Assembly (NCBI GenBank): GCA_036346225.1
Contig: JARFIW010001340.1
Span: 248,001 to 312,000 of the forward strand
DNA from: Platerodrilus igneus
Lineage: Eukaryota; Arthropoda; Insecta; Coleoptera; Lycidae
Reading direction: 5' to 3'
DNA: 64,000 bases
The notes under the pieces are model-generated. The model did no database searches. It was not told the DNA's origin and was given only the letters and a program-made list of their open reading frames with translations. This document shows positions 56,618 to 64,000 of the stretch, in pieces. Every line of letters begins with the position of its first letter. Position 1 is the stretch's first letter. The position numbers and the translations under genes were made by a program.

Positions 56618-58931
56618 TTATAATTTAAATCCACATCTTTTTCTTGCAATGCTTTCTCTAGCCAGTAATTGAAGACTTACTGAACGCGTCTTGATTTTTG
56701 AACTGCAAAATATAACGGACTTTGTTTCGTGTTTTACTTCTTTAATTTCAACAAAAACAAGTTCTGTTCCTGCATCTATTTGCTCTAGTCTATGGCACTT
56801 ATTAATGTTTATATGTTCCTTTACTTTCTGCATAAGAATTTCGTCCATTTGTTCTACTTTTTTCTGTGTAAAGGATGTATTTTCCATGTTTTTCCAAGCA
56901 CCCGAAAAAAATATTAAACGTGTTAATTTCGAAAGTGAGTAACCATTTTATGTTGTAATACCATTTGTTTTAAATGTAGCAAAAGGTTCTTCCGTAGGCA
57001 AGTAAACGAAATTGAATCCGTTAAAAGGAATTAACACGTATTTTTCTTTTGTAAACTCTTCTCTTGCATCGTATATCTTATTAAACAGTGATCTGTAAAA
57101 TCCTTTTAAAAAATACACATTTTTATGCTCATTCTTCTCTGCAAGAACTCCCACATAGGAAAACGTTCCTCACTTATTAACTGTAAATACAGAAGCATTA
57201 TATATACCAGCTGTTTCCAATTTTTCCATGGATTTTAATATAATTAACTTCTCCTTTATTTGTACCATCTTGTTTTCATTTTTTATTAGATGCTAATACT
57301 GTTGCTTTAATGGGATAGTTTTTGTTTAGCACTCTAACTTTTTCTTTTTTAAATCCACTTCTTCTAATTGTAGTTTTCTTTTCTTAGTCGATAGTACATA
57401 AATCGCCGACACTGGTTCTATTTCTTTTACGGTGTATGGTAAAAGTTTGTTGCATCTATCGGTTCCTTTTCTTAAAACCTTGGGAGAAACATTATTTGTT
57501 GCGATCAGTCCTAGTTCGTCAGTGTCTACATTTTTTGGAACTTTCAAAAAGGTCTTTCCAGGCTTCGAAAAAACGTGCCACCGGTTTTAATGTAACACGT
57601 CTGCAAAATTAGTACGCCGTCTGTGTTTGATTTATCTTCCACAACTTCTATATAATTAATTGGTACACAATTAGAACTGAATACTAAAATTGCGTAATTT
57701 ATTATTTTGTTTCAGTTCATAATATCGCTCGGTGACTTAAACTGAAATATTGTAAATTTTTTTTATTTATGTTTCCCCAATAAACGTGCTGCAATATGTT
57801 ATTATATACAAGACAGCAACTGTTTTGCAGATTTTTGGTTAGTTTTTTTCACATATTTGCGATCGAAGCCGAGTACTTCGGTACATTTCGCAAGTATAAT
57901 TTGCAATCTTCTAACAAAGTCAAACAGTTCTTTAATGGATTATATACATTATCTACCATATAACAATTTCCACCCGTGTAGTTATATATGGTTGCTTTTA
58001 GTCTCGTAATACCATATTCTTTAGCAAGAGTAGATCCAAATATCTGCTTTAATCGAGCATCCGGACAGTTGATAAAATCTACTGTTTGATTCCCAACCTG
58101 TCTACCAATGCCTGGACTAGTTACTTGGCATGTATACTTGTTATATATCTTAACGCGAGTATTGGAATTTACTCAGGTTAAGCAATCTTTGCCCCATTTT
58201 TATCATTATCCAAAATTACATTATTGTGTTCTTTGTAATCTACGTGGTGGACAAAGTTGAAATTATTTGTTAAGTATTCGGCTATTTCCGCATTATTAAA
58301 TATCCCGCAAAAATCTTGGGTTATATCCAGAGCTAGGAGATAGTAATCTTTTTTTTCGAGCTGATCCAATATATCTGGCAGTTTTTCGAACAAAATTCTT
58401 AACTTAACATCTGCTAGTTCCACCTTGTATGAAATAAATATTGGATTTGTATAGTTCTTCTTTATACTTTCGGGACTTCCTTACCAATAAGTTGTCTTAC
58501 TCCACCTGCCATTTTAATTTCGCTTTCTAGTAGGAATGAGAGTTTAGCTTTTACTCCATGCCAAGCAGATACAAATTTCGAGAACTTCCCACGTAGGTAG
58601 CTATTAAAGGTGCCACATTTCTCTTTCTTAACAAAAAATTTACCCGTATTTTTTAATTCCTCTGCACAATCCACAATCTCAACCATTTTAACTAGCATTA
58701 TATTTTCGCAAAAAGGTTCTGTGATTGGATGGGGTAAGTCGTAACCACCTAAAAGATTTTTTCTTTGGTATAGTTAATGTTTCCAATATAGGTGATTAAG
58801 TTGTTATTACTCTGATTTTCTAACAGCAACCACAATCCAAACCGCTCACTTGTTAGTTTTACTTTACAACCAAGAAACTGCTTCATACTAAACACTTTAC
58901 ATGGACCTATGTTGACTATTTCAACTACCAT
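56618..58931 (-). pseudogene. unrecognised broken coding region, ~700+ codons
   Basis: On the minus strand a series of protein-like blocks follow one another in alternating frames with little space between: 58,931-58,749, ~58,760-58,462, ~58,440-58,178, ~58,165-57,850 (open, no ATG), ~57,720-57,560 (open, no ATG), 57,547-57,326, 57,154-56,948 and 56,887-56,618. Typical pieces are FSMKQFLGCKVKLTSERFGL, YYLLALDITQDFCGIFNNAE, KEYGITRLKATIYNYTGGN and GTELVFVEIKEVKH. They read as one ancestral long ORF, or two or three colinear ones, broken by roughly seven frame changes. The ATG at 58,931 sits ~35 bp after a TATA box. I do not recognise the family. A decayed viral or transposon protein is the likeliest class, by inference only. 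Confidence 0.5.
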
Positions 58932-58963
58932 CGAATACTAAATTACAAAGGATGCGATGCTTT

Positions 58964-58973
58964 CTTATATACT
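58964..58973 (-). promoter_or_regulatory. TATA box upstream of the 58,931 ATG
   Basis: AGTATATAAG on the minus strand, about 35 bp before the ATG at 58,931. This would leave a 5' leader of only a few bases to ~15 bases, compact like viral or transposon promoters. Confidence 0.45.
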
Positions 58974-59016
58974 TTCTAGAGTGAGAGCCGAAGGTTGCCG
59001 AATACACCCGAAAACA

Positions 59017-59364
59017 TGTTAGAGATAAACCCGTCCACGCCACTGATGTGTCGTGTCGTTATGTATGCGGTACACCCGAACCACCCTTTCAGTCAGTTGA
59101 GTGCAAGACGCGTTACCGTGATGTTGGTTACTCGTTTTTGCTGTGAATGCGATCGGTTATTATTTATGTAATAACGTATGTATCGTTTATTATATGTGTA
59201 TATAATTAGCCTGTGTCGGCTCCTACGTTATTTACACGATTCAGTTTATTTGTATTAATGTTTAGTTTAACAATAAAGTTGTTTACTACGTGTGCTAATT
59301 CTTCTGTGCTTAGAAATGCTTTGCTACGTTTAACACTAGACATGCGTCCTTGTCTAACCTATCA
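59017..59364 (+). repeat. copia-type LTR
   Basis: Runs from TGTTAGAGATAAACC to CCTATCA (TG...CA). Holds a TATA (GTGTATATAATTA near 59,197) and a polyadenylation signal (ACAATAAAG near 59,270). It is followed without a gap by a copia-type primer binding site. The left border is inferred from the TG start, since no target duplication can be tested. No gag follows. Confidence 0.7.
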
Positions 59365-59378
59365 GGTTATGGGCCCAG
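59365..59378 (+). other. copia-type primer binding site (initiator tRNA-Met)
   Basis: GGTTATGGGCCCAG, identical to the sequence I know as the primer site of Drosophila copia, which is primed by a fragment of initiator tRNA-Met. It sits exactly at the LTR end. Confidence 0.75.
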
Positions 59379-61056
59379 ACCCTCAGGCAACGCAGGAAAC
59401 AGATGTGTAAATGCGTCGTCGTTTAAGCTTATTTTGTATTGAGGTACAAGCGGAAAATCAAATTTCCCGTGTATAAATAATCACCCTGTTTGATATAAGC
59501 ATATTGTAAATACACAGCAAGTAACGTAAGTTGTGTATGAAAGAATAATTAGTTGTAAGATACCGTAAAACGCATTCAATGCGAACGCAAATCGATTGTT
59601 TCAAGATAAATACAAAGCCACTTATTTTCACTTATTAATTATCAATACACTTTAATAAAAATGCTTTTAATTTGCTGTAAATAGCATAAAATAGTATTAG
59701 CTTTACACATTCAGCATAAAAAAATACAATCAACGTGTATTTAAACCCCAATTTTAGTAAATTTTCTGTACTGAAACACAAAGCAAATATTTCTATAAAA
59801 TGCAATCCCTTTTGCATTAAAAAGCAATTAAAGTTTGAATTAATTACCCTGTAAATTACAGAAATTTATTTTAAATAAAGAATTTTCTAAAAATTAGGAA
59901 TATAAAAGGATGAGTCATCGGTATTTAGAACTACGTAAATATCTAATTAATAAATAAAACAATTTATTCCAAGAAGCGGCCCGATCACTGAAAAACCTGT
60001 AAAAACTGATAAAAATTATTTATTACCTATCACATTCACTGTTGGAGTGAAGCGATGCGACACATTAACCTTGATTATTAAACAAGGACAAACAACACGC
60101 GTTACGAATAACTGGAACCAAATAACGAGGTGATAAACTTAACATGAATAATAATGAGGATCTCCAAGAAAATTACGTAAGATAGGCGTTTATTATTTAG
60201 AATAAAATCGTGCACATTTTACTGGGTTCCAGAAACATATAAATTTGAGTATATAAAGAAGCGTTTATTAAAAACGGGGATTCATTCATTAGATTCATTC
60301 GATTCATAAAGTCGATCGCGAAATGTTATTTTGATGGAAGTCGCGAACTGTTACTTGGCGAAGATGATATTTGAAGTATGCAGTAAGCATAAGGTAATTT
60401 AATAATTACGTTGGTACAATGTATATAGAAGTGCAAATTACATAAAAAAATAGAATTTATTATTTACAATAAAAGGAAATAATTCTTCAAGATAACTCTA
60501 TTTTAAAAAATTTTAATAAATTATGGAAAAGAAGATTTAACCAAAAATGTATTTTAATAACTGAGGTTTGAAACAAGTGTTTTAAATATGGAAAATCTTG
60601 TAAGCTGATTTGGATATCAATTTAAAATAAGAAGATATTTAATTATGAGGAGCGTTTTTGTGGAATCTGCAAGTATTACTTATACATTTATTTTTAACTA
60701 ATATTGGAGTATTTATATTTAGTTTAAGATAGTCCTAATAATTGTTTTGTAAGGGATTTTCACCACGAAAATTTGTAATCGGAGTTCGAAACACTCTGAC
60801 CTTTTAATAGATTATTTGTTTGTCAAGGATTTTTTGGCCAAACGAACCTTACAAGCGTGGCAATAAACATAACTAGGTGAACCATCCATAAAAAAAGAAT
60901 TAGTTCTGTAAATTTAAAATAAGGTAAGAAACAATTTGTTTGTAATGAGTACTTTTTAGAAATTATTTTATGTTTGAAAAAATTATGTTGAAAATGCTTT
61001 TGTATGAGAGAAAATATTTCATACTGTATAAATGCTCTGTGATATTGCTGGGTTTT
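59379..61056. other. AT-rich sequence, no gene seen
   Basis: The copia leader continues for an unknown distance and no gag was found. The remaining open frames have no recognisable domain. Confidence 0.45.
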
Positions 61057-61380
61057 ATTTCGTTTTGAAAACTTCGTCAATTCCGTTGAGTTAGCCAAGC
61101 AAAGTTAAAAAGGAAGGTAAGTGAACAATTTCAAGTTTTACAAATTGCTGTATTTTACCACATCACGCTTTTAGTGACGCACAAAGCGAGGCATTATCGC
61201 ACCACTCTTCAAAAATGCTGTGAAAAGAGCCGCACGTTGGTGCGCCGCTTAAAGAGTGGTGCAATAATGCCTTGCTTTGTGCGTCACTAAAAAAGTGATG
61301 TGGTTAGATACAGCAATTTGTAAAACATAAAATTTTAACTTTGCTTGGCTAGCTCAACAGAATTGACGAAGTTTTCAAAA

Positions 61381-61390
<10 letters not shown>
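61057..61390. mobile_element. foldback / long-TIR MITE, ~330 bp
   Basis: Arms of about 140-150 bp: GTTTTGAAAACTTCGTCAAT (61,062 onward) through GCATTATCGCACCACTCTT (to 61,209) match the reverse complement of AAGAGTGGTGCAATAATGC (61,252 onward) through ATTGACGAAGTTTTCAAAAC (to 61,381). The 42 bp centre contains a smaller palindrome, CGCACGTTGGTGCG. It abuts a TA microsatellite on the right. Confidence 0.85.

Positions 61391-61451
<61 letters not shown>
61384..61451. repeat. (TA)n microsatellite
   Basis: About 67 bp of uninterrupted TA repeat directly next to the right arm of the foldback element. Confidence 0.95.
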
Positions 61452-61452
<1 letters not shown>

Positions 61453-63077
61453 CGTGCTTAAAAGAACTAATCCCCTCGTTGTGAACGTCAACGTAACGGC
61501 TTTTAATAATATCAGGCGTGTTAAAGGAACAAATTGAGGTCTTGCTATAACTTTTACAATTGCCGAACAGGTTGTTGCACGTTACCCGCTACAGTATTAT
61601 ACTTTAAAAAAGTAAAGTTTTAAGCTTAGAAGATAGAAACGTTAACAACTGTATGCTGACGGTTAACTTGGCTATTACTACAAGAGACAATTGGAGAGGG
61701 GCCGAGGCTGAAATTTTCTTAGTTAAACGGAAAACAATCTAATCTACAGTTGGACCTCACTGTATCTAGCAAGTATCAATCAATCTAAACGGGTTGATAC
61801 AAAAAACCTTTTCGTAATTGTTAATTCTAAATTCTTTTATTTAAATTCTTGGCTTAACTTACAACATAATCAATCAGACATCTTCTGCATAGAAATAGTT
61901 TTAACCAATATCTTGTTTTACAAAAAGAATTACTGGCGTGGTAACAGGTCTTCATAACAAATAATTTCATTAAATAACGACCATTTATAACAGGTAAATT
62001 ATATCACACAATCTAATTTTAACTATTTGTACAAAATTTATTTACATATTTGTTATTTTTATGAATGTTGGATCTGGCAGCCATTTACAAATTAAAACAC
62101 TTAATTTAAAAAACTAAAATTTTAAGCAACTTTAATAGAAATCTTATTTGATACTAATAAAACCTAAGCTCGTTCGGCTTCTTGTAAGTGAGAAAGCTTC
62201 AAATACTATAAAAATTTAACGACCGATTTTTCTTTCATAAAATATTCTGTTGTTACGAAAAGTTGGTAATATTAAGTAATATTTTTAATAAAATAGATTT
62301 TGTGATCATAAAGAAGGTGGTTGTTTAACACAACTAGTTTTCTTGTCTAAATGTGGTAAAGGATTCGGCTAAAATAAAAGACACACCCTTAACCATAAAT
62401 AGCCGACTACTACTCTTGCTCTGGATATGATCAGGTATCGGTTCATTAATCTTCTTCTATAGGTGTTGAATTCAAAGACCTCTAGATTGACTTTGAAAGG
62501 TGGTGTTATCATCTTGAGAAATTTTGCGCTAGAAGAATATAAAATAAAGCACTGTCTAACATTTTACCACTAATTGTTACCATTGACCACCTCCATATCA
62601 ATTTGCTCGAGGTATAGAAAACCATTACAGTACATAAATATTAGTAAAACAGTACATATGGCATACCTGCAGAACTACTAAAACTTTTGGAAGAAACAGC
62701 ACAGTATCGATTCTTCAGATTTGTTAGTAAGTTAGATAAAACGAGAATAATGTGTCAGATTTAACTAACAATACCCCTGTACTGTAACAAAGGATGCTAA
62801 GGCAAACATATGTGTTATTAGAGAACAATAGTTTAGCGAAAATAAAAGACAAGTTAGAAAAGGGTTCATTCGATTATAGAAAGAATTAGCATACAAAAGA
62901 AGTAACGACATGTCCAAGATAGCTGATAAAAGGTAGAATAAAAAATAATTAATCCACATATTTGACCTGCATTTGATAACGTTGGATGGATTAAGATGTT
63001 TTAGAACCTAAATAGGTTCATAATTTATAGACAAAAAATTGTTTGAAAATTTCAACAAATCTATAAATACCCAAATT
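61452..63077. other. AT-rich sequence, no gene seen
   Basis: No domain or repeat recognised. Open frame 62,765-62,959 (minus) is hydrophobic and has no recognisable family. Confidence 0.45.
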
Positions 63078-63190
63078 TAAATAGGGATGGTCTCGGGCCC
63101 GACGCAGAAAGGTAACCGGCCCGGCCCGAGGCCCCGCCCGAAATGAAAATTGACGGCCCGGCCCGGTGGGCCGGGCCGGCCCGACTTTTA
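63078..63190. mobile_element. GC-rich hAT-like transposon terminus
   Basis: Begins TAGGGATGGTCTCGGGCCCG and contains CGGCCCGGCCCGAGGCCCC and GGCCCGGCCCGGTGGGCC, an abrupt GC island in AT-rich DNA. Several hAT families start with TAGGG followed by repeated GGCCCGG blocks. No opposite end was found in the remaining 0.8 kb. Confidence 0.4.
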
Positions 63191-63589
63191 TTCGGCGAAT
63201 GAGAAGATATTTTTTTCTGTTGTGTTCAACAAGTAACTATCACTCTTTTGTTTAATTTAAGAGTATAATGCTTTTGAATTACAATCAAGATACTTGTGGA
63301 ACATATCGTATTATATCATTTGATTTTTGATTCTGTTACGTACCTAGACGTAGCCGGAAGAAAAGTAAGTACCAGGCTAACTATTAAACGCGTAGAGTGG
63401 GGGGATTCGCCTACATACCAAAAAGAAACAAAAAACACATCGCCCACGATGATCTATTAACAAATAAAAATAAATAACGGATTCTGTGCAAACAAGCAAG
63501 AGCAACAAATTAAGCGTTACTATTTCAAAGCAAACAGTTAGGTGATATGAACAATTTAGTAAATTAGATACGAAGTGTGCATCTCGTAT
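63191..63589. other. AT-rich sequence, no gene seen
   Basis: Nothing assigned; it may be the interior of the hAT-like element that starts at 63,078. The final 170 bp after 63,830 are also unassigned. Confidence 0.4.
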
Positions 63590-63830
63590 TTACCCAAAAT
63601 AAAATTAATCAGTAGTAAATAAACCTGTGAGAGCTTTTGTCAAGCATTTTTAAAGTTTCACCTAATACTTTTTGTAAAATAACTAATTAGTAGGAAAGAA
63701 TTAACGTGTGGGAGCTTTTGTCAGATATCTTTTAAATCGTACATAGTACCGTTTGTAAAATAAACTAATCAGTACAAAGGAATAAGCGTGTGTCTGTCCA
63801 ATACTTTTAACACAGGTACATCACATATGT
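63590..63830. repeat. 81 bp tandem repeat, about 2.7 units
   Basis: GAGCTTTTGTCA recurs at 63,631 and 63,712, and a GTGTCTGTCCAATACTTTT variant at 63,789. Between them the units share TTTGTAAAATAAACTAATCA, AGTA and AAAGAATTAACGTGTG. Confidence 0.7.
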
Positions 63831-64000
63831 AGAGCGATAATATCGATTAGCAGCAACGAACAATAGTTCTACAATGTGACGTTTCTTGTCACATAACTAC
63901 ACCAAATGTTGATACGGAATATTCCATTGACACAACACACAAAAGGAAACGAGTTGCATACCTGTAGGTGTCCGGATACTTAGCTTGAAAACCGTCGGGA

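Noticed and set aside
1..64000. CRISPR arrays, operons, riboswitches, ribosome binding sites
   Set aside because: The window is eukaryotic by content; the regular repeats found are LINE modules, SINEs, LTRs or minisatellites without spacer structure.

Overview
The window looks like a gene-poor, AT-rich stretch of an animal nuclear genome, most likely an insect. The reasons are the mix of transposon families (RTE-type LINEs, BEL/Pao, Ty3/gypsy and copia-type LTR elements, two mariner lineages, pogo/Tigger, ZBED-type hAT, a tRNA-derived SINE), short introns of about 52 bp, and the absence of bacterial operon or ribosome-binding-site structure. No ordinary conserved host gene was recognised. The species cannot be fixed from the sequence alone.

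Layout. 0.3-2.7 kb: a 5'-truncated RTE-like LINE (family A) ending in a tandem array of a ~743 bp module. 4.6-7.8 kb: a decayed Ty3/gypsy gag-pol, into which a mariner is inserted, into which a SINE is inserted. 10.2-12.0 kb (minus): a multi-exon gene whose 3' exon is fully open and encodes a USP-like cysteine-protease domain, next to a hAT transposase remnant. 12.7-17.1 kb: family A LINE with endonuclease and RT. 17.8-19.4 kb (minus): pogo/Tigger-like transposase. 20.7-22.7 kb (minus): family A. 24.0-27.2 kb: family B LINE, itself hit by a short family A insertion. 27.3-28.7 kb: gag fragment plus LTR. 28.8-31.9 kb (minus): decayed BEL/Pao. 33.7-37.9 kb (minus): near full-length family A with a solo LTR and a SINE in its tail. 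37.9-39.5 kb: a DNA-transposon-like unit with terminal inverted repeats. 40.2-43.9 kb: SINE then family B. 46.0-52.5 kb (minus): a nearly complete BEL/Pao element with two 278 bp LTRs and a perfect 5 bp target duplication. 53.7-54.9 kb: mariner with both terminal inverted repeats and TA target. 56.6-58.9 kb (minus): an unrecognised, broken coding region with its own TATA box. 59.0-59.4 kb: a copia-type LTR with its tRNA-iMet primer site. 61.1-61.5 kb: a foldback element. 63.1 kb: a GC-rich hAT-like terminus; then short tandem repeats.

How the parts relate. The window is a record of nested transposition. The two most unusual items are (i) the family A LINE, whose 3' end carries three iterations of its own C-terminal coding module, with an antisense SINE at the same site in three separate copies, and (ii) two coding regions that fit no familiar element: the spliced USP-like protease gene and the 56.6-58.9 kb region. 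Almost every other coding region is broken by stops and frameshifts, so the open 3' exon of the protease gene stands out. All calls rest on reading translations and repeats by eye; no database search was run.
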